64,000 bases of DNA from positions 124,001 to 188,000 of the forward strand of contig CATOTG010000004.1 in assembly GCA_951813015.1 (NCBI GenBank), written 5' to 3'. Made by a program: the position numbers and the translations under genes. How positions within the stretch are numbered: the stretch's first letter is position 1; every line of letters starts with the position of its first letter. The DNA comes from an uncultured Thermoanaerobaculia bacterium. Its GTDB lineage: Bacteria > Acidobacteriota > Thermoanaerobaculia > Multivoradales > Multivoraceae. Below the pieces are notes generated by a model that searched no databases, had not been told where the DNA came from, and saw only the letters and a program-made list of their open reading frames with translations. Positions 44,291 through 52,430 of this stretch are shown here, piece after piece.

Positions 44291-44393
44291 GGATTGACCC
44301 CGTCGGTTGAGGAAGGACGCGAGGATACAGGTGCGGCGCTAAGATCCGCTGCTTCTGTGGCGGGCTCGTTCGACCGAGCCTGTACCGTTCTTC

Positions 44394-44888
44394 ATGCCCT
44401 TCACCTGCCGCAACGCGACGCTTGACGACGCGGAAGCCCTCGTCGTTCTCGTCAACGACGCCTTTCGGGTCGAGGCGGACATGCTCACCGGCGACCGGAT
44501 CGGGATTCGGGAGGTCAGGGACCGGCTCGAGCGCGGCGCCTTCCTCGTATGCGATGCGGAGCGAGGCGGTCTGGACGGCTGCGTGTACGTCGAACGCCGC
44601 GGCGAGACCGGCTATCTGGGCCTGGTTTCGGTGGCGGCGGTGCGGCAGAGCATCGGGCTGGGCCGCGATCTGATGGCAGCGGCCGAGAGTTGGCTGCGTG
44701 AAGCCGGATGCTCCGTCTTTCAGCTCTGGGTGCTCAGCTCGCGGCCCGAGCTGTCTGACTGGTACGGACGGATGGGATACCGGCTGGTGCGCACCGAACC
44801 GTTCGAAGCGGTGAATCCGCCGCCAACGAGAAGGCCGCTTCGCCCGTGTCACTTTCTGGTGATGGAGCGCGATGCGACCGCTCGCTAG
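44394..44888 (+). CDS. GNAT-family N-acetyltransferase
   Basis: 164 residues. Seen: the GNAT fold starting TCRNATLDDAEALVVLVNDA, strand 4 GYLGLVSVAAVRQSIGLGRD with the acetyl-CoA loop (V/R-x-x-GLG, here QSIGLG), and VFQLWVLSSRPELSDWYGRM then GYRLVRTEPFE at the end. Substrate unknown. Divergent from the carboxylase gene, convergent with the next gene. Confidence 0.85.
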   Translation: MPFTCRNATLDDAEALVVLVNDAFRVEADMLTGDRIGIREVRDRLERGAFLVCDAERGGLDGCVYVERRGETGYLGLVSVAAVRQSIGLGRDLMAAAESWLREAGCSVFQLWVLSSRPELSDWYGRMGYRLVRTEPFEAVNPPPTRRPLRPCHFLVMERDATAR

Positions 44889-44922
44889 CAGCCACGGGCT
44901 GCTGGAGGCCGGCTTTCGATCG

Positions 44923-45570
44923 CTACCGTTCTCTCAGCACGTCGTAGAGATCGAGCAACTGGCGTCTGAGACGACGCTCCTGGACCTGTTCCTCGAGCAG
45001 GCGCCTGAAGTCGTCCCGAGTGCTCAGGTAGCGGCCCATCTGGGAGAGCAGGGAGAACTTGTCGTTGTCGTGAAAGCGAGCGTCCAGCTCAAGCAGTGCG
45101 TCGTAGTAGTCGAAGTCGTTCTTGATGAAGCCGCTCTCGCCGGCTTCGGCCATGACCAGAGCCACCCGTTTGAAGGGCGCGACGAGAGAGCGCCCCGATC
45201 CAGGCACTGCATGCGCCACGATCTTCACTTCGTCTCCGACGGCGAAGCGATCCCGCATTTCCGGCGCGGTCATCGGCCGTGCGGAGCAGTCCTCCTCGGT
45301 CATCTCGACAGTGACCGCGTAGCGCGACCGCGGCGCGGGCAGATGGACCGAGCCCTCGACCTGAACCTCGAGCTGGTAGGCGCCGTCGTCTTCGGCCGGT
45401 AGCGCGGCGACCTCGGTGACGAAGCCGCGGAGGACGTAGATGTCCTGAGGGAAGAGAGCGTGGGGCGCCGGACCGGGGCACTCCCGGGCGCCGACGGATC
45501 CCGTGGCCAGGGCGGCGCACAGGACGGCGCACAGGACAACGACGGCGCCGCCCGCAGCCCGGCGGCTCAT
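44923..45570 (-). CDS. Exported protein of unknown function, coupled to MATE
   Basis: 215 residues from the ATG at 45570, which overlaps the MATE stop (ATGA). Seen: a signal peptide (AAGGAVVVLCAVLCAALATG, cleavage near GSVGA), a beta-rich middle (IYVLRGFVTEVAALPAEDDG, YAVTVEMTEEDCSARPMTAP, FAVGDEVKIVAHAVPGSGRS) and a helical charged tail (RDDFRRLLEEQVQERRLRRQ). Not recognised. The context suggests an envelope protein co-expressed with the efflux transporter. Confidence 0.7.
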   Translation of the reverse strand: MSRRAAGGAVVVLCAVLCAALATGSVGARECPGPAPHALFPQDIYVLRGFVTEVAALPAEDDGAYQLEVQVEGSVHLPAPRSRYAVTVEMTEEDCSARPMTAPEMRDRFAVGDEVKIVAHAVPGSGRSLVAPFKRVALVMAEAGESGFIKNDFDYYDALLELDARFHDNDKFSLLSQMGRYLSTRDDFRRLLEEQVQERRLRRQLLDLYDVLRER

Positions 45571-47009
45571 GCGGGCTCCGCGGCCTCGGCCGTGGCCTCG
45601 ACCGCCAGCGCGCTGCCGCCGGCGTGGTCGCCTGGACCCGGTGCGCCTTCGGCGATCGTGCGGACCGCGGTGCGGACGCCGAGGGTCAGCCACAGGAGCG
45701 CGATGGAAGCCGAAATCACGGTGCCCGCCAGCGACGAGTACCAGACCCACTCAACGGGCAGGCGCAGCCAGAAAGTCGCTGCCCAAGCCAGCGGAGCACT
45801 GATCAGGATGACACGAAGCAGGGATAGCCAGAGTTCCGGAGAACCGCGTCCCAGCCCCTGCAGCGTGCGCCCGGTCAAGATCGAAACGCCGATGAAGGGA
45901 TAGGCGAACACGACCACCCGCAGGTAACCGACCCCCAGGCCGCGGATGCCCGGGCTGTCCGTGAAGAAGGCGACGAGTGCGGGCGCCAGCACGTAGAACG
46001 CGGCGGCGACCGCGAGGCTGAGCAGGATCGTCCGCGCCATCGCGTAGCGGACAATCTCCCGGAGCAGGTCGCCGCGCCGGGCGCCGTAGAACATGCCGAC
46101 CAGAGTGACCAGACCCGAGGCCACGGCGACCTGGGGGAGGATCACGACGTGGTCGAGCCGGCTGCCGATCTGGAGCGCGGCCACGGCGTCGGGCGTGTGC
46201 TCGACCAGAATGCGGTTCAGCACGCCGCCGCCCGTCGACATGACGAGGAAGGACAGCGACGCCGGCAGGCCGATGACGCAGATGCTGCGCGCTATGGCGG
46301 GGTCGTAGCGGAAGTTGCGGAGGTTGAAGCGGACGTACGACAGCTTGGCGATGAACAGGAGGTAGATGAAGGCGAGTGCCGCGATCGCCTGACTCACGAT
46401 CGTGGCCAGGGCGGCGCCGGCGACGCCCAACCCGAAGGTGAAGATGAACAGGGGGTCGAGCGCGATGTTGAGCAGCGTCGCCGCGCCCTGGATCATGACC
46501 GGGGTCTTCACGTTGCCCTCGCCGGAGAGGATCGAGCGGAAGAAGACCGCCAGCACCATGAAGGGGTAGCCGCAGGCCAGCACGCGGAAGTAGCTCCAGG
46601 CCTGGGGCACGAGCTCTTCGGGGACACCGAGCGCGTGGAGCAGGGGAACGCCGAACCCGAGCGCGGAACCCGTTGTCAGCGCGGCGACCAGGGCGCCGAT
46701 CAGCACGGCGTGTTCGGCCGCGCAGTCGGCGCGTACGCGGTCACGCGCGCCGATCGCCTGCGCGATGACCGCGGTGATCCCGGTGCCAAGGCCGAAGGTC
46801 ACGCCCATCGCCAGGAACACGAGCGGCATGTTGAAGGCGAGGGCGGTCAACGCCTCCGGGCTCACCCGGCCGACGAAGAACATGTCGACGATCATGTAGA
46901 GCGTCTGAATCGACATGCCGATCAGGATCGGCATCGCCAGCAGCCAGAGTGCGCGCCGCGGGTTCGCGATGAAACTGTCGAGGCGGTCGGCCCCGGGTCG
47001 CTCCTGCAT
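45567..47009 (-). CDS. MATE-family efflux transporter
   Basis: 480 residues, 12 predicted membrane helices in two similar halves. Seen: WLLAMPILIGMSIQTLYMIV, DMFFVGRVSPEALTALAFNM, GLGTGITAVIAQAIGARDR and, in the second half, VMSTGGGVLNRILVEHTPDA, the usual NorM/DinF-like blocks. Cation-coupled export of drugs or metabolites. First gene of a pair with the exported protein. Three 22-bp repeats lie just upstream of its start. Confidence 0.93.
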   Translation of the reverse strand: MQERPGADRLDSFIANPRRALWLLAMPILIGMSIQTLYMIVDMFFVGRVSPEALTALAFNMPLVFLAMGVTFGLGTGITAVIAQAIGARDRVRADCAAEHAVLIGALVAALTTGSALGFGVPLLHALGVPEELVPQAWSYFRVLACGYPFMVLAVFFRSILSGEGNVKTPVMIQGAATLLNIALDPLFIFTFGLGVAGAALATIVSQAIAALAFIYLLFIAKLSYVRFNLRNFRYDPAIARSICVIGLPASLSFLVMSTGGGVLNRILVEHTPDAVAALQIGSRLDHVVILPQVAVASGLVTLVGMFYGARRGDLLREIVRYAMARTILLSLAVAAAFYVLAPALVAFFTDSPGIRGLGVGYLRVVVFAYPFIGVSILTGRTLQGLGRGSPELWLSLLRVILISAPLAWAATFWLRLPVEWVWYSSLAGTVISASIALLWLTLGVRTAVRTIAEGAPGPGDHAGGSALAVEATAEAAEPA

Positions 47010-47016
47010 CGGCGGA

Positions 47017-47161
47017 GGTTACCCCGCGGGCGCGCCGCAGCGCAGCTTGCTGGCGTGCCCGGCGAACAGGATGGCCTGGTTACCCCGCGGGCGCGCCGCG
47101 TCGCGGGCTCACCGCCAGCCGCCTCTCCCTGGCAGGCCGCGGTCACCCCGCGGGCGCGCCG
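47017..47161. repeat. Three spaced 21-22-bp repeats between divergent MATE and propeller genes
   Basis: GGTTACCCCGCGGGCGCGCC occurs at 47017 and 47078, and as GGTCACCCCGCGGGCGCGCC at 47141. Spacings are 61 and 63 bp, about six helical turns, so all face one side of the DNA. The core contains CCGCGG and GGCGCGCC palindromes. They could be operator sites controlling the MATE gene (start 8 bp away) or the divergent gene at 47250, or simply duplication products. Confidence 0.8.
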
Positions 47162-47249
47162 TGGCGCAGACCGATCGCCCTTGACCCGTTGCTGTATAGT
47201 CTCCGTTCAACTGCACTCCAAGCAATCCAACGCAGGCACAGGAGGTCCC

Positions 47250-48989
47250 ATGTCTCGACCCAGTCCGTCAAGGGCGCTGGTCACGCTCGCCAGCCTCGCA
47301 GTCTTCGCGCTCGCCGCTTCGGCGACTGTCGCGGCTGCACCGAACAACGCGCTCGACGCGCCGCTCACCGTCTACACCGGCGCCATCGTCGGCAACGACG
47401 GCCAGCCGGTCCGCGGCGCCACCGTGTCGCTGTTCTCGACCGACGAACAGCGCAGCGTCTCGGTCTACAGCCAGCCGGACGGCACCTACAAGCTGCCGGC
47501 CGTTCCCTCCGGCAAGTACAAGCTCCGTGTCCGCCTGATGGGCTGGCTCGACGAGTGGAAGGACCTCAAGGAAACGACCGAGCCGACTCCGATTCAGGTT
47601 CGCCTGCGCAAGGCGGAGGGTTGGGCCCTGCAGTCGCAGCGTCCCGCTCACAACCTGATGAACATGATGGAGTGGGAAGACGAGAAGGACGCGCTGAACT
47701 TCCGCATGATGTGCGCCTACTGCCACCAGGTCGGGACGGTCGGTTTCCGTTCGCCCGAGGAGCCGGTGGACTGGGAGGTCATGCTCACGCGGATGGACGG
47801 TTTCCAGGGTCTGTACAAGCACACCCAGGACGTCCTGGTCGACAAGATCGTCGACATCTACGGCCGTGAGGCCGAGGAAGAGTGGCCGGACTTCGTGCCG
47901 CCGGAACCGCCCAAGGGCGAGGCGCTCAAGGGCGAGGTTCGCGAGTGGCTGATGGGCGACCAGGCCGGCGCCGTGATCCACGACCTCGAACTCGGCGACG
48001 ACGGCCTCGTCTACACCGTCGACATGGCCCAGGACGTGATCGAGACGCTCGATCCGGCGACCGGCGAGCGCGCGTTCTACACCGTGCCCGGCGGCAAGGA
48101 CTACCTGTCGCCGTCCAGCATCACGACCGGTATCCACTCGATCGAGAAGGCCGAGGACGGCAACATGTGGGTCACCTTGGCCTACTCGGGCCAGATGGGC
48201 GAGTTCGATGTGGAGACGAAGGAGTGGCGGCTCGGCCCCGGCCGTGCCGCGCCGCGTCCGCGCGGCGGCTATCCGCATACGCTCCGGTTCGCCCCCGACG
48301 GCATCCTCTGGTGGACCGACGCGGGGAGCCCGAGCGGCGTCGGCGTGCTCTCGCTGGACCCCGAGACCTGGGATGGCGAGCGCTGGGAAGTCACGGAGTA
48401 CAAGCTGCCGACGGCCGACCAGGTCCGCGGCGGCGGCGCCCGCGGCGAGTCGCGCGGCGTGACCCCCTACGGCATTGACGTGGCGCCGAACGGCCACGTG
48501 TTCTACAGCAAGCTGAACGGCCAGCGGGTCGGGCGCATCCGTCCGGAGCTCGACGCCGACGATCCCGAACAGGTCGTCGAGTGGAAACCGCCGGTGCACG
48601 GTCCGCGCCGCCTGCACGTGGCCCCTGACGGCATCGTCTGGGTGCCGGGCTGGGCCTCGGGCGACATCGCCTCGTTCAACGAGGAGACGGAGGAGTGGAA
48701 GGTCTACGACCTGCCGCACGGCCCGAACTCGATGCCCTACGCCCTGAACATCAACCCGACCAACGGCGAGATCTGGATCACCGGAACCGGCACGGACTCG
48801 ATGCTGCGCTTCGATCCGAAGACGGAGGAGTTCGTCGAGTACCGGATGCCGATGCAGGTCACCTACACCCGCGAGATCGAGTTCGACGAGGCCGGCAACG
48901 CCTGGACCACGAACTCGAACGCTCCGTCGCGTCACGCCGAGCACCGTCAGGGCTCGGTGCTGATGATCTCGGCGGGCGGCGGCGAGTAG
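47250..48989 (+). CDS. Exported virginiamycin-B-lyase-like beta-propeller with carboxypeptidase-regulatory and CxxCH domains
   Basis: 579 residues from the ATG at 47250, which is preceded by a perfect AGGAGGT ribosome site; the longer upstream frame is a shadow. Seen: a signal peptide (ALVTLASLAVFALAASATVA); a CarboxypepD_reg-like beta-sandwich (YTGAIVGNDGQPVRGATVSL, about 45-120); a helical segment with a c-type haem motif MMCAYCHQVGTVGF (about residue 155); then a Vgb-type propeller made of repeats such as FAPDGILWWTDAGSPSGVGV, DVAPNGHVFYSKLNGQRVGR and NPTNGEIWITGTGTDSMLRF. Virginiamycin lyases share the propeller, but lyase activity is not implied. Probably a periplasmic redox or sensor protein. 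Confidence 0.85.
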   Translation: MSRPSPSRALVTLASLAVFALAASATVAAAPNNALDAPLTVYTGAIVGNDGQPVRGATVSLFSTDEQRSVSVYSQPDGTYKLPAVPSGKYKLRVRLMGWLDEWKDLKETTEPTPIQVRLRKAEGWALQSQRPAHNLMNMMEWEDEKDALNFRMMCAYCHQVGTVGFRSPEEPVDWEVMLTRMDGFQGLYKHTQDVLVDKIVDIYGREAEEEWPDFVPPEPPKGEALKGEVREWLMGDQAGAVIHDLELGDDGLVYTVDMAQDVIETLDPATGERAFYTVPGGKDYLSPSSITTGIHSIEKAEDGNMWVTLAYSGQMGEFDVETKEWRLGPGRAAPRPRGGYPHTLRFAPDGILWWTDAGSPSGVGVLSLDPETWDGERWEVTEYKLPTADQVRGGGARGESRGVTPYGIDVAPNGHVFYSKLNGQRVGRIRPELDADDPEQVVEWKPPVHGPRRLHVAPDGIVWVPGWASGDIASFNEETEEWKVYDLPHGPNSMPYALNINPTNGEIWITGTGTDSMLRFDPKTEEFVEYRMPMQVTYTREIEFDEAGNAWTTNSNAPSRHAEHRQGSVLMISAGGGE

Positions 48990-49027
48990 GCGCCGTCGTC
49001 AGATCGGTTCAGCCGGAAGAGTTCCAT

Positions 49028-49053
49028 CCCCGCGCCCGGCGACGGGCGCGGGG
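49028..49053 (+). other. Hairpin with GNRA-type loop after the propeller gene
   Basis: CCCCGCGCCCG (49028-49038), loop GCGA, CGGGCGCGGGG (49043-49053): a perfect 11-bp stem capped by a GNRA tetraloop, 39 bp after the stop. There is no T-run, so it may be an mRNA 3'-end stabiliser rather than a terminator. Confidence 0.7.
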
Positions 49054-49116
49054 ACTGGTTCGCGGTTCGGCGCGAGGACGCGCCAACCGGGTTCGGCGGG
49101 CCCTTCGCAAGCTTGG

Positions 49117-49150
49117 CGGCCGGTCCCTTCGGGGGCCGGCCGTTTGCTTT
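49117..49150 (+). terminator. Rho-independent terminator of the propeller gene
   Basis: CGGCCGGTCCC (49117-49127), UUCG tetraloop, GGGGCCGGCCG (49132-49142), then TTTGCTTT. An 11-bp stem with one G-U pair and the very stable C(UUCG)G loop. Confidence 0.85.
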
Positions 49151-49510
49151 CTGAACCCGCTGCTATTCTCAGCCTGGTCGCGTGTTCGGGCCAAACCGGC
49201 AGTCGCCGGGTCCAGGACTCGGGCTTTCAGTGAATAGCGGCATGCCGGAGCGGACTGCGAATCCGCAGACCTCAAGATCCAGCGTAGCCGGGGGCGCGCA
49301 GAATGTTCCCCAAAGTGAGGGCATGGCGGCGATCCCGCGGCAGGTCCAGGGAGCTGTGGCCTGGTGCTAACTGCTAGCCTGCTCTTCGTGCAAGGGGATA
49401 GGACCGGAGCCGCATCGAAGCCTCAGGCCCCGGGATTCAGGTTGCGCGTGTCGAAGGACACGGTTCCCAGACTGACTTCATGGCGGCGGGCCCGCGAGAG
49501 GTCCAGGGGG
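49151..49510. other. Intergenic stretch before the ATPase/TOPRIM cassette, with an imperfect duplication
   Basis: 360 bp without a supported gene. Its right part is an imperfect copy of the region around the next gene's start (see the repeat at 49323-49520). It presumably carries the cassette promoter, which I could not identify. Confidence 0.5.
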
Positions 49511-49520
49511 ATGTCGCCTG
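49323..49520. repeat. 41-bp imperfect direct repeat, period 157
   Basis: ATGGCGGCGATCCCGCGGCA then GGTCCAGGGAGCTGTGGCCTG at 49323-49363, against ATGGCGGCGGGCCCGCGAGA then GGTCCAGGGGGATGTCGCCTG at 49480-49520; about 34 of 41 bases match, and some similarity extends to the left. The right copy contains the start codon (49511) of the small membrane protein. Confidence 0.75.
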
Positions 49521-49939
49521 CCATGCGACGGACGAACGGCTTGGTCATGGCTCTCGCTATGGCCGTGTGGGCGGCGAACTCAGCGATGTCCCTGAGAGAC
49601 TGGCGTCCGCCGTTGTTTGCTCTGATCGGCGTCGGCGTCTTGTTTTCCAGCGCCGCCGTCCTGGGCCGATTGAAGCGGAACTCCGGCCAGCAACGGTCTG
49701 GCGGCCTCATGGCTCTTCTTGACGGTTGCCCGCGCTGGTTCGAAGGTGTCGTCCTGGCGCTGACTTTCCTGGCTTTGGGGACTGGCATCTACCGGTCTCT
49801 GGAAAGGCTTGATGGCGGGGCTGGGCTTGGGCGCTCCGGTTGGGCCTTCGACCCGTTGATCGTCTTCATGTTTGGGGGCCTTGCCCTCTTGCATCTGCTT
49901 CAGGTGCAGCGTTCGGCCTCGCGGGAAGACGGGCGGTGA
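49511..49939 (+). CDS. Small four-helix membrane protein (cassette gene 1)
   Basis: Not recognised; 142 residues from the ATG at 49511, next to AGGGGG; a later ATG at 49523 is possible. Four predicted membrane helices: GLVMALAMAVWAANSAM, PPLFALIGVGVLFSSAAVL, WFEGVVLALTFLALGTGIY and PLIVFMFGGLALLHLLQV, with short basic loops. Same strand as, and 98 bp before, the AAA ATPase gene. Small multi-helix membrane proteins often serve as effectors in anti-phage systems, which is the reason to regard it as possibly part of the cassette; the gap leaves this open. Confidence 0.6.
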   Translation: MSPAMRRTNGLVMALAMAVWAANSAMSLRDWRPPLFALIGVGVLFSSAAVLGRLKRNSGQQRSGGLMALLDGCPRWFEGVVLALTFLALGTGIYRSLERLDGGAGLGRSGWAFDPLIVFMFGGLALLHLLQVQRSASREDGR

Positions 49940-50037
49940 CGGGGTCGGACGAAGTCCGCGAGAACCGCGCGTCGCCCTTCGACCCTCCGCAGAAGGGCGC
50001 CCGGTGGCTCGCGGCAACGAGTTGATAGCTTGGCCGC

Positions 50038-51201
50038 ATGCGGTTGACGCACCTCACTCTCCGAAACTGGCGCAACTTCAAGGAGGCGGATTTTCCAGTC
50101 GAGGATCGTCTCGTCGTCTTGGGTCCGAACGCCTCCGGGAAGTCGAATCTGCTGGACGCCTTGCGCTTCCTCCGTCAGGTCGCTTCGGCCGGCGGCGGCT
50201 TTCAGGAGGCGGTGCGGAGCCGGGGCGGCATACCGCGGGTGCGCTGTCTCGCGGCGAGGAACTTCAACCACGGCCATGTGACGATCGGCGTCCGGTTGGG
50301 GGACGGCGAAAGGGCGGATCGATGGTCCTACGAGTTGACGTTTACTCGGGAATCGCGGGGCCTGCACCGGCCGATTCTCTCCGGCGAAGTCGTGAAGCGG
50401 GATGGGGATGTGGTCCTTGAGCGTCCCGACGGTAACGACCTGACGGACGGTGAGCGCCTGACCCAGACCTACCTGGAGCAGGTGAACGCGAACCAGGAGT
50501 TCCGGCTGATCGCGGACTTTCTCCGCACCATTCGGTATCTCCACCTGGTTCCCCACTTGCTCAGAGAACCTGGACGCCAGGCGGACCGCTCGGATGACCC
50601 GTACGGCAGCGACTTCCTGCTTCGAATCGCCAAGACTCCGAAGCTTACGCGCGACCGGCGTCTGGGCCGGATTGGCGACGGACTGAAAGCCGCCGTACCG
50701 CAGCTCAGCCAACTCGAACTGGTGCAGGACGATGCAGGTCGGCCGCACCTGGAGGCACGCTATGGGCATTGGAGACCCAAGGGGGCGAGACAGAATGAGC
50801 ACGACTTTTCCGACGGCACCCTAAGGCTTGTCGGTCTCCTGTGGTCTTTGCTCGAGGGGAAGCGGGACGCGGGGCCTGTGTTGCTGGAGGAGCCGGAATT
50901 GTCGTTGCATTCCTCGGTCGTGCGGCAGTTGCCATCCATCTTGAGTCGATTCCGCGGCGCCGGCGGCTCGCAGGTCCTTCTCACGACCCATTCCGAGGAG
51001 ATCATGAAGGACCAGGGCCTGGGGTTGGACGAAATCGTCGTCCTGGAACCCGGAACCGAGGGCACCGAGGCAGTGCCGGGAACTTCGGTCGAGGGCGCCG
51101 CCCGGCTGCTTGAGAGCGGCGTGAGTTTGGCGGAGATACTGGGGCCACGCACGAGGCCTAAGCACGTCGACGATCTCTCACGCCAACTGTTCCTCCAGTG
51201 A
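50038..51201 (+). CDS. AAA (AAA_21/OLD-like, SMC-type) ATPase (cassette gene 2)
   Basis: 387 residues. Seen: the start MRLTHLTLRNWRNFKEADFP, typical of RecF/OLD-like ATPases; Walker A GPNASGKSN (29-37); a central helical insertion (about 140-250); an ABC-type signature SDGTLRLVGLL (258-268); Walker B VLLEEPELSLH (281-291) with catalytic Glu; and an H-loop LLTTHSEEIM (His318). No nuclease domain of its own. The next gene, overlapping by 4 bases, supplies a TOPRIM-like protein. Family knowledge: pairs of this kind (RloA/RloB, AbiLi/AbiLii, PARIS AriA/AriB, or fused in OLD and GajA) act in phage defence, with the ATPase as sensor and the TOPRIM as nuclease. Assignment here is by analogy. Confidence 0.88.
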   Translation: MRLTHLTLRNWRNFKEADFPVEDRLVVLGPNASGKSNLLDALRFLRQVASAGGGFQEAVRSRGGIPRVRCLAARNFNHGHVTIGVRLGDGERADRWSYELTFTRESRGLHRPILSGEVVKRDGDVVLERPDGNDLTDGERLTQTYLEQVNANQEFRLIADFLRTIRYLHLVPHLLREPGRQADRSDDPYGSDFLLRIAKTPKLTRDRRLGRIGDGLKAAVPQLSQLELVQDDAGRPHLEARYGHWRPKGARQNEHDFSDGTLRLVGLLWSLLEGKRDAGPVLLEEPELSLHSSVVRQLPSILSRFRGAGGSQVLLTTHSEEIMKDQGLGLDEIVVLEPGTEGTEAVPGTSVEGAARLLESGVSLAEILGPRTRPKHVDDLSRQLFLQ

Positions 51202-51806
51202 ACTTCGTCAACCTCGCCGTCGAGGGAGACACCGACGTTCCGGTCGCCGAGCGTTTGATCGCTTTGGTGGGACTGCAGCCTCATGCGGTCGTCACCGGGC
51301 CGGGTGCGCCGAACCTGGATCCTCGGATTCCCGAATTCAACCGTTCCGGTGCGCACGTGAACTGGCTGATCCTGCGGGACCTCGACCACGACGCTCCTTG
51401 CCCTGCCGAGTTGGTTCCAAGCCTCCTTGGCGGGCAACCCATGGCTCGGCGCGTAGCCCTTCGAGTTCCGGTCCGCGCGGTCGAGAGTTGGCTCCTGGCT
51501 GACCGGGAGGGCTTCGCGCGAGAGTTTTGCGTAGCGCTGAGGCAGTTGCCAACGAATCCTGACTCGTTGGAGGCCCCGAAGCGACGATTGATCGACATCT
51601 GCAGGAGGTCTCGACGCGCCGATATCCGTCGGGGGATGACTCCAAGAGAAGGTAGCGGCAGGTCGGTCGGCCCCGAATACGTAACGCGCATCGTCGGGTT
51701 CGCCCGCTTTGCATGGGAGCCTGACCGAGCTGCCGAGGCGTCAGAGAGTCTTCGGAGATCCCTGGCCGCCTTGCGGCGACGTGTCGACGACGGCTCGTGG
51801 GGTTGA
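51198..51806 (+). CDS. TOPRIM-like protein (DUF4276/RloB-type; cassette gene 3)
   Basis: 202 residues from the GTG at 51198, overlapping the ATPase stop (GTGA), so translation is coupled. Seen: the TOPRIM-like motif VEGDTDVPVAERLIALV (Glu9), the DxD motif LILRDLDHDAP (Asp61, Asp63), and VRAVESWLLADREGF (Glu95), the conserved block of DUF4276. These acidic residues would bind Mg2+ for nucleic-acid cleavage. The C-terminal third is Arg-rich and helical. Likely the nuclease partner of the ATPase. Confidence 0.8.
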   Translation: MNFVNLAVEGDTDVPVAERLIALVGLQPHAVVTGPGAPNLDPRIPEFNRSGAHVNWLILRDLDHDAPCPAELVPSLLGGQPMARRVALRVPVRAVESWLLADREGFAREFCVALRQLPTNPDSLEAPKRRLIDICRRSRRADIRRGMTPREGSGRSVGPEYVTRIVGFARFAWEPDRAAEASESLRRSLAALRRRVDDGSWG

Positions 51807-51854
51807 GGATGTCAGGTTTGGAATCGGCGACCGTTTCTTGGCTAGAATCGGTCG

Positions 51855-52358
51855 GTGGCCGCCAGCGATCCAGGACCGACTTTGAAGTGGACCCGTCGGC
51901 TGCACACCTGGGAGGACCACTGGTACAAGTGGTGGAGCTTCGCGGTGTTCGTTTTCGTTTATCCCGCGGAACTGGTGTTCTTCGACGGCTTCCCGGAAGG
52001 CGCCGAAGCCGGCCCCTGGGGAGAGGCCAGACGCCCGCTGTCGATCATTGGGGGCTGCGTCCTGGCGCTGGCCGTCGCCGGCGCCGTCCAGGCCAAGTGG
52101 GGCAGGCGCGAGAGCTGGAAGACCTCGGGCGTCGATTCGCAGAGGCTCGGCCTGTATCCCGCGTGGTTTCGTCCAGTGGCCTTCGGCTTGGGAACCGTTG
52201 GAGCGGCGGTCTACCTCTACGCCGTTTTCTGGTCTCTGCGCGAAGGCGGCTCGCTTCATGTTCTTGAGCGACGGGTAGGCGTAATGCTGCTGACTGGATG
52301 TGTCTGTTTCTGCCAGATGATGTCGTGGCTGTCGGTCCGTGGGGGGGATGGTCAGTGA
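51855..52358 (+). CDS. Four-helix membrane protein (cassette gene 4)
   Basis: Not recognised; 167 residues from the GTG at 51855, 48 bp after the TOPRIM-like gene on the same strand. A soluble Trp-rich N-terminus (RLHTWEDHWYKWW) is followed by four predicted helices: SFAVFVFVYPAELVFF, LSIIGGCVLALAVAGAV, PVAFGLGTVGAAVYLYAVFW and VGVMLLTGCVCFCQMMSWL. No enzyme motif. It may be the last gene of the cassette or an unrelated membrane gene. Confidence 0.6.
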   Translation: MAASDPGPTLKWTRRLHTWEDHWYKWWSFAVFVFVYPAELVFFDGFPEGAEAGPWGEARRPLSIIGGCVLALAVAGAVQAKWGRRESWKTSGVDSQRLGLYPAWFRPVAFGLGTVGAAVYLYAVFWSLREGGSLHVLERRVGVMLLTGCVCFCQMMSWLSVRGGDGQ

Positions 52359-52430
52359 GTCTTGGGTTGCGCGCGGCGGCTGCTCGGTCACGACTGTCCG
52401 GCCTTTGTCGGCGAGACGCTCGGCCGGGCA

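Noticed and set aside
47180..47201. Sigma-70 promoter TTGACC...TATAGT before the propeller gene
   Set aside because: The two hexamers are only 8 bp apart instead of about 17, so they cannot form one promoter.
46149..47249. N-terminal extension of the propeller protein by 367 residues
   Set aside because: It runs antisense through the MATE gene; the ATG at 47250 has a perfect ribosome site and begins a signal peptide.
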